A stretch of 64,000 nucleotides of DNA from Anagrus nilaparvatae. Taxonomy: Eukaryota; Arthropoda; Insecta; Hymenoptera; Mymaridae. The stretch spans positions 13,578,001-13,642,000 of the forward strand of contig JAKSXM010000132.1 of the NCBI GenBank assembly GCA_022575985.1. Reading direction: 5' to 3'. This document shows positions 34,102 to 46,479 of the stretch, one piece after another. Numbering within the stretch: the first letter of the stretch is position 1; the number at the start of each line of letters is the position of its first letter. The notes below the pieces were generated by a model. It worked only from the letters and a program-made list of their open reading frames with translations. It had not been told where the DNA came from and ran no database searches. The position numbers were made by a program, and so were the translations under genes.

Positions 34102-37100
34102 ATGGGTTATTATATTTTTACCCTTATTTTAATATTATTTTCATCATTTAATATTATACCTGCGGAACTACGTGAGTTTAAAGCAATAATTTATAAAATT
34201 TAAAAATTGAAATTTTTTAAAATTAATTATTAGCTCCTGGGATTGTTGGATGTCCACGTTCTCTGAAACAAAATGATTTTAATGATTGTTTGAGGGATAG
34301 ATTAGAAAAATTCAGACAATTAATGGATGAAGATATAACTTCAATGAATTTACCAAAACTTAATCCTCATATAAAACCAGATTTAAATATAAAATCAAGT
34401 AGTTTTTTATATAATATTGATACTAAAAATGAAAATTTAACATTTGAAGGATATAAAGATTTTGTTATTGAAGATATTTCATTTAATCCAAATAGTTTAG
34501 AAGGTTATGCGAGTCTTAGGATACCTAAATGGAATATACGAGCTCAACAGAAAATGAAAGGAAGAATTCTTGTATTTTCACTACCAAGAACAGCGGATTT
34601 AACTGGATATTTTGGTAAATAAATTTATTTATTATTCATATAATAAATGACGGATTTTATTCCAACTTGGTACAAGTACTTTTAGGGTTGAGTAAATCGG
34701 TCCAAAAATTTTGTTGCTTTAAAAGTGTAATTAAAAATAAGCTTTGCTTTAAAATTTCAGCTTTCTTCGTGGATTTCTTATTTTAATATTCTTCGATTTT
34801 ACTGATTACGTATCTAATTTAAAAACGCTTACGCTGTATCAAAAACCCATATTTTTTCGAGTATTTTGTTATTTAAAAAATTTTTTTTGATTAGTCACGT
34901 AAACATTAGGTATGACATATTTTTGATAAATAAACTTTTAAACTCCTATTTGTACACGGTGATCCAGATTAGGACGTGATTTCTTTTTACTTAGGGGCAT
35001 CGTTATTTGTTGATGCTTGTAATCATAGCTACCATTTATCAAACAATAAGCAAACAATGCGTCCCGCTTTAAATCACTGTGTATAGGTATTAAAGTTCAA
35101 CCTAGCAAGAATGGAAATAGTTCATAAATTTTTCCAGATGTATTACACAAATATTTATATATTCCTTAAAATTGTTTTAGAAAATGTAATTTTTACTACG
35201 AAAGGAAAATTGAAAATAATTAAAGATGCTTATGGTGTAGAACGTTTTGCAATAGATAACTTAAGATCAACAATTCAATTAAAAGATGGAAAAATTTTAA
35301 TGAAATCTCCAAAACCTGACGACGGATTTGGTAAATATTAAAACAATTATTTTCCTTATTTAATTTATAGGTAATTAAAAAAAAAAGATTCTTTAATAAT
35401 TGATAGTCGAAGCGCCAACAATGTATTTCGTAACCCACTTTTTTTTTTTTAGGACCGTGGATAAAAATAGGTGTATTATATGTTTTTCGACCTGCTAAAT
35501 CCGAATCCGGGGTCTATTTTGGCCCAAAATTTTGCAAAATCGAGTTATAAATGTTAACTAGCTTCAAAAATTTATGAGTTAAGCAAATCTTTCTGATATA
35601 ATTTAACTTAAAGTATTAAAATTTTTAATATTTAACACTTTAGAGTAATTATTTAAACAATTTTAAATTGTTTAAACAATTTGTAAATGTTAATAATTAC
35701 TTTTATGGGTCAAAACTGAGTGCGGCACTAAGTTACATGTATTTTTTTATACCGTGAATACGAATTTAAAGCTCAATTTCGATAAAAACTATACAGGAAA
35801 TTGTTTTAACAATTTTTAATTGTTTGAACAATTTAAAAATGTTAATAATTACTTTTTTGGGTCAAAACTGAGTGCGATACCAAGTTACGTGTATTTTTTG
35901 ATACGCTGGATACGAATTTAAATCTCAATTTCGATAAAAATTATACAGACGTTTGTTTAAACAATTTTTAATTCTTTAAACAATTTGTAAGCGCTAATTA
36001 CTTTATTGGATTACGTCTGAGTGCGGCACTAAGTTACATGTATTTTTTCATGCCCTAAATACAAAATAAAGCTTAATTTTAGGAAAAATTAAAGAGGCGA
36101 ATATGTACTTAATTTTCAATAACAGTTTGAATACACTTATAGGGTCATGGGTGCAAAATATTCGGTACTAACGTGGTCACTAGAACAAGTGCTCAGCGAT
36201 GCTGGGCTCGAGTGCTAGGAGCTCAGGCTATTTTGTCAGGTTTTAGCTTATGGTACTTACACTATTTTTTTCCTACCTAGGCGTAGAACGTGCGAAAAAA
36301 ATTTCACGCCGAGTTTTATACTCGGAAGGGCAAAAAATATTTTTTGTCTTTTCAGGCGTAATTGTCTTTTTGAGCTTAAAACTTGGCACGGAATTTCTCG
36401 TTTTAGACATAAGTAGGCAAAAATATTTTAAAAATCATGGACGAAAAAATTTGGACAATATTGTGAAAATATATATCCCTCGTGCCCGGCTTCGTCGAGA
36501 ACTTTTTCTAGTGATCACGAAAGTACCAAAACTTTTGCACTCTTGATACTTAATATAATACAATACATATGATTCAGTATCGCACTTAATTTAATCCCAA
36601 AAAAGTAATTAGCATACGCAAATTGTTTACAAAATTGTTTAAATAATTTTTATCGAAATTGAGCTTTAAATTCGCATCTAGCGTATAAAAAAATATATGT
36701 AACTTTGTGTCACACTCAGTTTTGATATAAAAAAAAAGTAATTATTAATATTTTCAATTTGTTTAAACAATAAAAAATTGTTTAAACAATCGTCTGTATA
36801 ATTTTTATCGAAATTGAGCTTTATGTTCGTATCCAAGGTATAAAAAAATACATGTAAATTGGTGTCGCACTCAGTCGAAATCCAAAAAAGTAATTTGCAT
36901 TTACATATTGTTTAAACAATTGAAAATTGTTTAAACAAACGTCTGTATAATTTTTATCGAAATTGAGCTTTAAATTCGTAATAGCTTCTAGCTTATCAAA
37001 AAATACACGTAACTTGGTGTCACACTCAGGTTTGATGCAAAAAAGTAATTATTAACATTTTCAAATTGTTTAAACAATTAAAAATTATTTAAACAATCGC

Positions 37101-39684
37101 CTGTATAATTTTTATCGAAATTGAGCTTTAAATTCGTATCCATCGTATCAAAAAATACACGTAAATTGGTGTCGCACTCAGTTTTGACCCAAAAAAGTAA
37201 TTATTAACATTTTTAAATTGTTTAAACAATTGCCTGTATAGTTTTTATCAAAATTCAGCTTTAAATTCGTATCCAGCGTATCAAAAAATACACGTAACTT
37301 GGTGCCGCACTCAGTTTTGACCCAAAAAAGTAATTATTAACATTTTTAAATTTTTTAAACAATTAAAAATTGTTTAAACAATTGCCTGTATATTTTTTAT
37401 CGAAATTGAGCTTTAAATTCGTATTCAGGGTATAAAAAAATACATGTAACTTAGTGCCGCACTCAGTTTTGACCCATAAAAGTAATTATTAACATTTACA
37501 AATTGTTTAAACAATTTAAAATTGTTTAAATAATTAATCTAAAGTGTTAAATATTAAAAATTTTAATACTTTAAGTTAAATTATATCAGAAAGTTTTGCT
37601 TAACTCATAAATTTTTGAAGCTAGTCAACATTTATAACTCGATTTTGCAAAATTTGGGGCTAATTTTGCAATAATTTGTTAATAACAATTAATCTGCCAC
37701 TTTTAGGCCAAAATAGATCCCGGATTCGGATTTAGTAGGTCGAATAACATATAATAGTACACCTATTTTTATCCACGGACCTGAAAAAAAAAAGGTCACT
37801 AAAATTTCAAAGATTTAAATCCTTTTTTTAAGGAAATCAATTAAAAAATGATATGGACACAGAATCTAATTGTTTTGCGTACTTTGAACTACTATTTTTT
37901 AAAAAGTATTACATAAAATCTAATTTAGAAAATTTTGAAATTTATTGTCGCTCTATGCCAATTGCTGCCGGTTGATGAGAAGAACTCTCACTACTCCAAC
38001 CGAGGTTTTATTCTCTTGTTCCCTTTTTTTGTTTATTTACAATTAAATAAAAATTAATTAAAAATTAATTTAATGCTATTATATACTCATTACATAGAAT
38101 TTTTCTGATTATTTTTTTTTTAAAGGTGTTATGTAGTTAGTTTTAAGAATGGTGTCCAAAACCACATAAATTTCATGTTCAAAGCCCTATAATTAGTGTC
38201 CAAAACCATGCTTTTAAAAGTTTTCTCTATTAAAACTCTATTTCAAATTAAAATATTGACCGTAACTGGCAAATAACCGTTTATTTCTCAAGAATTATGT
38301 TTATTTTTGCTATTTAAAAAGTTATTACGTTAAAACATACTATATTTTTTATTTTTTTTCGATAGTAAAGTCACATGAATTACCTTAAAGTGTTCAAAAC
38401 CCCATCCCTGACTATATTCCTCTATAAGAAACCAAAAATTATAAATTTACTAAATTTATTGTAAGTTGTAATTTAGTAAATTTACGATTTTTTCGAATAT
38501 TTACAAATTTTTTAGAATATTTACTAATTTTTCGAGAAAATATTTTATATTTTTTTTTAATCTAAGAAAACTTTTCACAGAAATGGTATACATACTGCCC
38601 CCCCCCCCCCCGAAATATATCCGAAATAAAAACTCTTTTTTTTATTTTAAAAAGTTTATATGTGTGCTCAAAATGTCAAAACTTGAGTAATCCCTATTAA
38701 CATACGTTAAAATTAAAATTAAAATTTTTCTGTAGAGTGCATATGACGTATTTTGGTCCTAAAAATTCATTTTTTTCAACGAAAAAAATTTTTATGCAGT
38801 CCTTTTACCGTATCGTCGTATTCAAGTATGTTCCTTGGTTTTAGCTATTTTTAATCTCCCCAAAGTATGAGGAAATTTTGTGGTTTCAATTAAGAGCTAT
38901 TTAAATATTAGTTTTAAAATGTCAAAAACGTCCGCATTAATAAAAAATCCCATAAGAATAACGCGTAAAATTTATTATTAGAATTTTATCAGTGGTATTT
39001 GGACTTTGTAAAACATAAAAATGAAACAAAAATTTGAAAAAAAATCGTAAGTGATAGAAAAATATACTTTTTCTGTTAGAAGCTCCCATATATCTTATAT
39101 TAAATGAATCAATTATTTATCAATTAAAAAATTTAGAAACAGCAGTTATTTGCGATAATATTTGTAATTTGAATAAGAAACGTGATAAAAGCTGCGTAAC
39201 TTAATTTACTTATTATTTAATTATATGAAAATTAACTTTAGAATGTATAAATAATTGTTTCTAAGAAATTTTTCTTCCTCATACTAGTTTTAACAACGTC
39301 AATAAAAAATTTATTTAATTAATGTTTATATTCAGAATCTTTATTATTCAAATTTATAAACTTAATTCCTGTATCCAATTAAAAATTTAACTTAAATTAT
39401 TTTTTATATTTTAGCCGTATAAATGCAGCATAGAAAATAGTTAACTAAAATTTGTTGATTATATTGTATACTACTACATAATTATTTTGAATATTTTTTT
39501 CTATTTATTTATTTCTAAATATTTTTATTTTTCAGCAAATCTTCTAACAAATGCTTTCAATGACAATTCAAGTATAATACTTCAACTTTTAAAAGCAGTA
39601 TTTGACAATGTAATGACAGATATTATAAAAACACATTTTGAAACAACTTTACCTTTGTTAAGAGTTGATGAAATTTTAATATAA
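34102..39684 (+). CDS. Takeout-like / juvenile-hormone-binding-domain secreted protein
   Basis: Takeout/JHBP proteins are secreted carriers of hydrophobic ligands in insect haemolymph and sensory or feeding tissues. Four exons: 34102-34171, 34234-34614, 35181-35330 and 39536-39684. They join in frame to 750 nt (249 residues, the usual family size). Residues 1-22 are a signal peptide (MGYYIFTLILILFSSF). The family's N-terminal disulphide pair is Cys30 and Cys42 in GCPRSLKQNDFNDC. Later family landmarks are FEGYKDFVIEDIS, RIPKWNIRAQQKMKGRI, NVIFTTKGKLKIIKD, AIDNLRSTIQLKDGKILMKS and FANLLTNAFNDNS; the end is VDEILI. Every splice join is GT-AG. The third intron is 4.2 kb because it holds a foldback element and other repeats, while the other introns are 62 and 566 bp. 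No defects are seen, so the gene is probably active. Confidence 0.93.
35434..37797. mobile_element. 2.4 kb foldback element inside takeout intron 3
   Basis: GGACCGTGGATAAAAATAGG (35452) mirrors CCTATTTTTATCCACGG near 37762, and GCTAAATCCGAATCCGG mirrors CCGGATTCGGATTTAG. Outside these are opposed T10 and A10 tracts. The arms carry a 125-155 bp unit, about three copies on the left and six to eight on the right, each built around ATTGTTTAAACAAT and TCGAAATTGAGCTTTAAAT. A ~450 bp centre (36100-36560) is unlike the arms and is less AT-rich. The palindromic core is shared with the element at 986-3823, so the two are probably relatives. Exact ends and target duplication are unresolved. Confidence 0.82.
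37905..38412. mobile_element. Truncated copy of the TA-flanked element at 42199
   Basis: AGTATTACATAAAATCT through CCCCATCCCTGAC runs parallel to 42767-43386 (GAGAAGAACTCTCACTACTCC, TTTTAAGAATGGTGTCCAAAA, ATAACCGTTTATT). The right terminus CCCATCCCTGAC is followed by TA. The left half is missing, cut off near the right end of the intronic foldback. Confidence 0.7.
38590..38900. repeat. Dispersed repeat copy, also at 25190-25480
   Basis: Shares TGCATATGACGTATTT, CATTTTTTTCAACGAAA and TTTTTATGCAGTCC in the same order and orientation. It begins just after a C13 tract at 38598-38610. It lies in takeout intron 3. Confidence 0.5.
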
Positions 39685-39793
39685 TTTTTTGTATTCAGAA
39701 AAATAAAAATTATAATATTCTTCAAATTGTAGTTTTTGCAATTGCATAAAATAAATAATCACCAATCAAAATTTTACACGAGGCCTCGCATAA

Positions 39794-39959
39794 GGCCCTT
39801 TCTACACCAGCAGATAATAATCTTTCATGTCGGATATATATTAGTGGGCGTAGCTGGTATAATCATACATTACAGACATAATTACGCCGGCTACACTAAA
39901 AAATGTCTAGCAATCATGATTATAATAAAAGATGATTATGTGCTGGTTTAGAAAGGGCC
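39794..39959. mobile_element. 166-bp PIF/Harbinger-like MITE just 3' of the takeout-like gene
   Basis: GGCCCTTTCTACACCAGCA on the left mirrors TGCTGGTTTAGAAAGGGCC on the right (17/19). TAA is present at 39791-39793 and 39960-39962, a TWA-type target duplication. It lies 110 bp past the takeout stop codon. Confidence 0.78.
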
Positions 39960-39962
39960 TAA

Positions 39963-41836
39963 AGCATGCCTTATAATTTAACTTTGTAGAGACGAGTGGT
40001 TATCAAACTAAAATAATTATTTTTCCATTGTCAGCGTTCAGAAAGCGCTTATTTTCCGGCTACTTCGTGGTCGGATTAACATGTTCTTTACTACTTTCAA
40101 AGAAAAACCGTATAAAATCCTTGTGTAAAGAAAAAATCCCCTAAATCGCAGTTAACGTGCTATTCTTTGCTTTTTTAGACACAGGATTTGTATATGAAGG
40201 GTAAATTTAAAACAAATGAGTTTCAAACTAATGGTCGAATCTTCAAATCGATTTTATATCGCATATTTTTTCCAAGAACTACTACTAATAATAAGTCTAC
40301 ATGGCAGTTTTTAGCTCTTAATATTAAATTCTGGTAATTTTTTTAAAAAATCAGCTATTTTTAATTTTTTTCTCTTAAATCCTTATTTGATCATAAAAAA
40401 ATTATTTATTCTTAGATTATGATAGGAAATTTAAAAAAATTAAAGAATTCATTTTGATAGATTTAAAAAAGAAATAATTTTTGAAAATGTGATATTTCAA
40501 TCTTCAAGTTAAAAAATTGGTTGTTTTGTTGTTTTGTCATAAAGTCTCCTAAAAATATAAAAACTTACATCCTTATGTAAAATTTTCCATGGAATCCGAA
40601 TTTTTGGTGCCAGATTTGTTATGGAATACGTGACTTGGCGGGAGATTTGAAATTTATAGAAAATAATTTATTACGTGCACATATTTTTGGCTCTGGTGTT
40701 TTCAAATCGAAAAATGCCATCGATATATTTTTTTAGTTAAAAAATTTGGACATAAAGATAAAATTTTTGGGTAACTAGGATAATTTTCATTCATATACTT
40801 TCGGAATTGTCGTTCGGAAATTTTTAGGCACGGTCATCCAATGTATTCAGATACATTGATGAAATCCTGCCTTATAAGTTTGTCAGGTCAAAAAATCGAA
40901 ATAAAGTCGTAAAAATGTCTAATTCGTGGAGAGATTTTGGTCCCAGGTTATATCGATGCCCAAAACATGCTTGTATGCATGTCGAAGAGGTGTAGCTTAA
41001 AAATTTCAGAGTCACAGATTTTAAGTTGATTGAAAAAAAAAACAAATTCCGCCCTTTGTTTTGGCTAATTTTGGCTGTTTTTGGCAGACTAAAATAATGA
41101 TTGTGGGTGCTCATTTGAGTATCACATATCCAAAATTTTTTTGGGTAAAACTGACACATAGGCCAACATTCATTATAAATATAAAACTTATTTCTATATT
41201 GACGCTACTGGTAAAAAAATCTTCATTAAAATTGCTATATTTTTCTAGTTTCATATAACAAATATGAATAATCAACCAATCAATCAACATTTTCTCAGGC
41301 GCACAAAAAGAATGCCCTAGAAGTCAAGTTTTGTTTGGAATAAATTTAAGCTGAGTATATCTTAAAATTATTAAGGGTACAAAATAAGGGACCATGTACA
41401 GAGTGTGTATAGAAAGCTGTATTTGAAATTCCAAAATATTTCAAGGATTTCAAGAAACGATTTTAAGATTTTTCAAGTATATTTTATTAAGTAAAATAGA
41501 AAAATAAAAAAAAGAAATATGAAAAGGGTCTGTAGACACCCTGTTTTACTTTTTACAGTTTTTAGATTAAAAAAAGAAAATTGTGTACTAAAATAAATTT
41601 TTTTAATAAAAATATTTATTTTTAATGAAGCTTTTTTTTCTCATATGATTTTAGGAATCAAAATTTGGTCTTATGAAAAAAAAGTGAAAAAATTAAAAAA
41701 ATAAATTAATCAATTACTGTCACGCTTTCAACTTTTTTGCATTATTTTGACTCTCATATTTGAAACTGAGACATTTTTATTTCATATATTTTTTAAACTG
41801 ATTCCTAAAATTTTTTACTTATTTTTTCAAAGTAAT
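39963..41836. other. Repeat-bearing intergenic region
   Basis: About 40130-40330 is an inverted copy of material at 17160-17300 and of the TAAACTGCGATTT repeats. At 40826-40872 a 47-bp imperfect hairpin (AGGCACGGTCATCC..GATGAAATCCTGCCT) begins the hairpin-tipped repeat that runs to about 41000. The rest is AT-rich. No host gene is seen. Confidence 0.5.
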
Positions 41837-43775
41837 TTATTCTACCTTTTTTAAAGCACTAACAGCTTTTTTAGCAGCTTCGTCTAAATCACTTAATGTT
41901 AAAATTGGTAACAATGATTCTGCTAGGATTCTTTTAGCTTTTGCAACATTTGTTCTTATTAAATTTAAATCATTTCTGATGATAATATACAACATTTCTT
42001 GAAAAATATTTCTTACCTTCAAATCTTACAACTAATAGTATATCGAGACCTAATTTTATTCCATTTGCTATTATGACACAAATTACTATACCTTTAAACA
42101 CGTTTACTAGGAAAAAAATTTATAATTAAATTATTCAATTAAATTGTCAAAAAAAATTTTTATTTTCTGTCAGAATCCTAAAGGCATGAAAAACACTAGG
42201 GTCAAGGATGGGGTGGTGGACATCGATGCGGTTTTGAACACCCAGCGTTATTTGACCAAATAACTAAGATAGAAATAAGTTAAAACATATATTATTTTTA
42301 AAAAAATATTCTTTAAACGGTTACTTTCTTTGCTATCTAGTTTGTTTGGAAATTATTAATTATTTATAATAATAAAACTTTGAATCAAAATAGACTACTT
42401 GATATATTATCGTTTTTTAACAAAAATGATAAGGATAAGAGATACATAAAATCACTATTTTGTTTATATTTTTTTAACAATAACAACTTTTTTGCATTTA
42501 TTTGATTAACTAATCATCAAACATTAAATTTATAACAAAAAAAAATTATTTTCTTCCTTTTTTATGCGTTTAATTAAGATGTCTAAGAACCCATCTTAAA
42601 TATACTTAAAAATGTGGTTTTTGATATGTATTTTATTCGAATGTTCAAAACAGCATACACGGATTTTAATTTTGGACATTTAATTATTTTGCTAAAGATA
42701 AAGGTAAAATTTCTATTCTTAACAGTGTCTATTTGTTAAATGTTGTTAGATCCAAAAGCAAAAATTAAAAAGTATTACATAAAATCTGATTTAGAAAAAT
42801 TAAAAATTTATTGCCGCTGTATGCCAATTGGCAATGCAGTGATGTCGGTTAACGAGAAGAACTCTCACTACTCCGACTAGATTTCTTTATTTCTTGTTCT
42901 CTTTTTTTGTTTATTTACAATTAATTAGAATAAATAAAAAATTTTAATTAAAATATTTTCTCATTCACACCTATGCTCGACAAGTCGTTTGTAACATGAA
43001 CTTTTATAATTGATTAAAAATTGGTAATTTCAAAATTTTTAATTAAATAGTTATATTCTTATCTAAAAATACCCTTATATACCCACTTTTTATAATTTTT
43101 CTGATTATTATTTTAAAAAAATGTATTATCTAGTTAGTTTTAAGAATGGTGTCCAAAATCCCATAAATTCCATGTCCAAAACCCTGGTATTCTAGGTTTT
43201 GTCTACTAGAGCTCTATTTAAAATTAAAATATTGATCGTATCTGGCAAATAACCCTTTATTCCCCAAGAATTATGTTCATTATTGCTATTTAAAGAGTTA
43301 TTACGTTAAAAAATACTATATTTTTTATTTTTATTCGTTAGTAAAGTCACGAATTTCCTTAAAGTGTTCAAAACCCCATCCTTGACCGTATATTCTTTTA
43401 CACTGCCTCCAACTTCCAAGAAATTTGCTGGGCTTCCATGTGACTTTATAATATCTATTATAGCCATTGCAAGTCCAGTCCCGTTAACTATTTATTATTA
43501 TCATTTATTAATTAAAATTATAATAAATAAAAATTTATCAAATACCTTAATATCCAATTTTTCCTTCCATTCCTATGTCATTCAAATTATGTTTACTAGC
43601 ATCAACTTCACGAGAATCTTTCTCACTAATGTCTTCTAATGCAAAAATATCTTGCAGCCTAAATTCAGCATTATTATCAAATGATAATTTTTAGCATCAA
43701 CTGCTTTAATTTGACCATAATTACTCTCAACATATGGATTTATTTCAACTAGAGTTCCCAGCCAATCAAAATTCA
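41837..43775 (-). pseudogene. SUCLG2: Succinyl-CoA ligase GTP-forming beta subunit pseudogene
   Basis: SUCLG2 is the nucleotide-specific beta subunit of the mitochondrial TCA-cycle enzyme. Reading the - strand from 43775 there is LVEINPYVES..GQIKAVDAK, then after a frameshift near 43692 SFDNNAEFRLQDIFALED. NDIGMEGKIG with an in-frame TAA follows near 43550. After an intron comes [19 protein letters not shown] then [13 protein letters not shown] (about 43490-43391). A transposon then interrupts. VFHAFRILTENK resumes at about 42193, followed by LVNVFKGIVICVIIANGIK and LLVVRFEG (to about 42020) and TNVAKAKRILAES..LDEAAKKAVSALKK ending at 41837. NVFKGIV stands where the family has the phosphate-binding NIFGGIV. 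IIANGI and EGTNV favour SUCLG2 over SUCLA2. Retained intron positions suggest an unprocessed duplicate. The N-terminal ATP-grasp half is missing. Confidence 0.88.
42199..43388. mobile_element. 1.19 kb TA-flanked inverted-repeat element inside the SUCLG2 pseudogene
   Basis: The left end is TA then GGGTCAAGGATGGGG; the right end is CCCCATCCTTGACCG then TA (42197-42198 and 43389-43390). TIRs continue inward as TTTTGAACAC/GTGTTCAAAA after a short gap. TA flanks fit Tc1/mariner. No transposase frame is readable. It interrupts the pseudogene exactly between the SVKE and VFHAF coding parts. A truncated relative is at 37905-38412. Confidence 0.82.
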
Positions 43776-43828
43776 ATGAACACTTTTGCGGAACAGTTAG
43801 CTATGAATAGAAGGTTGGGACAGTATGA

Positions 43829-46414
43829 CCATGGTTTGTTGACCATGCGGATGGGGAGTTGCATCTTGCATTTTTCGATCAAAATTTCATCGAGAATCAT
43901 ATAATGAATGCAGAAGAATTGTTAGCCGATGGTATATTTGAGGTGATACCTCATATTGAACGGGCTTATCAACTGTTGACGAAAAAGTCAACAAGGCATG
44001 GTCATGTAAGTAAATAAAGAAAATAATGCTATTATAGTAAACAATTTTATACTTATTAATAAATTGAAAGCCAAAAGTTAGGTTTTTTGTGCATGATAAC
44101 ATAAGACTAATTATTTTTTCCTGTTGTAGGCCATACCCTTTTACTGGGTACTGATGTCCAGGAAAACAGAGAACTCTTACAACGCGGTAATGAGAAGAGC
44201 CTCAGAGATGATTAATGCTGTAGGCGTACAGACAATAATCTGCGACTACGAAATTGGCTTACGTAATTCATGTGCAACATATTTTCCTCGTAGTCATATT
44301 ATTGGATGTCAGTTTCACCTGGACAGGGTAATTATGAAATTAATAAAAAAATTTTTTTTCAAATTGATAACTGTTATTTTGTATTTAATTGTAGGCTGTG
44401 TTAGGTAAAATAAAAAACCTGGGCTTAACAAGATTATTTATGCTGAAGCCAAAACTTACTTACAAGGAGTTTTGTCACTAGCATTTCTACCTAGGAAAGA
44501 AATACAGAACCAATTCAATTTCATGATAGGACAATTAAGTGAAATTATGGCAAACAGATTTATGACATTTAACGAATATTTTCAATCATTTTTGATTGAT
44601 CGAATCGGGACTCGTCAATTCAGCATCTTTGGCTTAGAAAAGCGTACCAATAATATGGTAGAAAGCTACCATTTCAGGCTCGAGGCAAAACTATCGAGAC
44701 ACCCTCAGCCTTGAGAATTTTATGGTAAGAAAATAATTATTTTTGTATTTTGCAAAGTTTATATCATTTATCATTTTTAGATAAGATAAAACGTCTCCAA
44801 TTAATCAGCTTCAGTGACGTTAATCATTTAAATACGGGAAGAAGGATAAGGAGACTTCCCAGATATGCTTCGGCACTCAAAAATTGGGAATCACGATTAA
44901 ATTCATGCTTACATTTTTACCCCCTCCATACGTAGGTGTGTATAAAACATGGCTACTCTTTTTTCATGAATAACATAGGAAAAGTAACAAATAGTTCAAT
45001 ATTAGTTAAAATAAAGATATGAAATTGAAAAAAACACATAAATTTATTAACACAATACTATTTCTAATATACACTGTTTTATTTTTGTAAAGATTTTAAA
45101 CCTTTAATTCATTTTATTAAAAATATCAATTTTTGGTCTATATGCACAATGTTAATTCATACCTTAGGGTAGCCATCTTACTTACTCCGAGGCGCGTGCA
45201 TGTGTTTAATCGTGAATCCCAATAATCTATTAAAAAACGGTGAGTTTTTACGAAATTAAAATATTTGAAATATTTTTTTTATAAGCATTTTTTCAAACAG
45301 TATGGAGGCTCTACTCAACAGAAAAAATCAGTATACAGGAGTTGCACACCATTGCAAGAAACCATAAAGGAAAAGATATTAAGAAGCTAGATATCTATTC
45401 ACCTAGGTTGGCACAAATCTTAAATGAAAATTATATTGAATACTGGACAAATAGATACTTAGCAAGAGTTGATGAGGATCAAATTGACCCAGAATTCGAC
45501 TATGGAATACTGGTACCTATTGGATTAAACGAAAGATTATATAGGATTGATCCCCAGCTGTTAATTAACAGTAAGAATAAACATTTTTTAATTGAAACGT
45601 AAAAAATAATTATTTTATTATTTTAATTAGCAGATCTTTCAGCAGAACAAATAAATGAATATTTGGACGATGAACAATTAAATTATCTAGAAGCATCTGC
45701 TCGATTGCAAGCTCCCATCCTTGCTGAGGACGTAGATGAAGATGTACCATTCGGAGGTAACTTTGGTAAAGAAAATATTACTTTATTTAAATAAAACTTT
45801 TTGTGCGAAGATTTATAAAAATGATTTTAATTGATTCCACCAGATGATAATAATCCAGGTGTCTAGCAAAGAAGGCGTTGCAGACGAAGAAGAAGAAACA
45901 ATAACCGAGGCTTAGATCAGAATCCAATAGGTCCAATAAGAAGAAACAACTTTGATAATAGAGTAGTTCCATACCAGGCTTTGAGGCACCTACTGCACCA
46001 CCAGAGAATACAAAATACCAGATGTTCCCCAAGCAGCAGCAGCAGAAATAGGACCTAGAGAAAATGTAAACTGAGGGACATATTAAATCCTGTCATCAAA
46101 CAGCAGCCAATCGAGAGATTAAGGGAAGGTAAAAATAAAAATTTTTAAATTTAAATTATTACAGATTATTTATTTTAGTTTTTAATTTTCTTATAAATAG
46201 CTTAGAAGTTAATGAACAAGTGGCTACTGCTGTAGCTTTAGATCAGTATAACGATTTATTTAGAGGACAGCCACGTGAATTGCCACCATTAAGACTTGCT
46301 GCAGTAGCAAATGCTGAAGATAATGACGCACCACCACCAGCTGCTGCTGTTGCTGCCCCACCACCACCACTACCACCAGCTGCTGCTGCTGCTGCTGCTC
46401 CACCACCAATTTAA
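43829..46414 (+). pseudogene. MULE-type transposase gene, multi-exon, decayed
   Basis: Exon-like blocks with GT-AG borders are 43829-44005, 44130-44327, 44395-44724, 44781-about 44935, 45301-about 45570 and 45633-about 45756. A less certain tail ends at 46414. The first carries LLADGIFEVIPH, the start of the MULE catalytic domain. The next has RHGH/AIPFYWVLMSRKTENSY, QTIICDYEIGLRNS and IIGCQFHLDR, the D..E..C-x2-H core. Then come LSLAFLPRKEIQNQF and FGLEKRTNNMVESYHFRL. Decay is shown by a frameshift near 44436, a TGA where Trp is expected in HPQP-EFYDKIKRL (44712), and a TAG in the region after 45860. The Ala/Pro-rich tail (46220-46414) may be its C-terminus. FLYWCH-type zinc fingers usually accompany this domain in insects but are not seen here. 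Confidence 0.72.
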
Positions 46415-46479
46415 AATTTATACAATAAGTATTGTATAAATAGTGTTGGTAACTTGAATTCAAATTTAATTTGTAATTA

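Noticed and set aside
36250..36546. 98-codon frame in takeout intron 3
   Set aside because: Falls in the centre of the foldback element and has no recognisable motif; possible cargo but unsupported.
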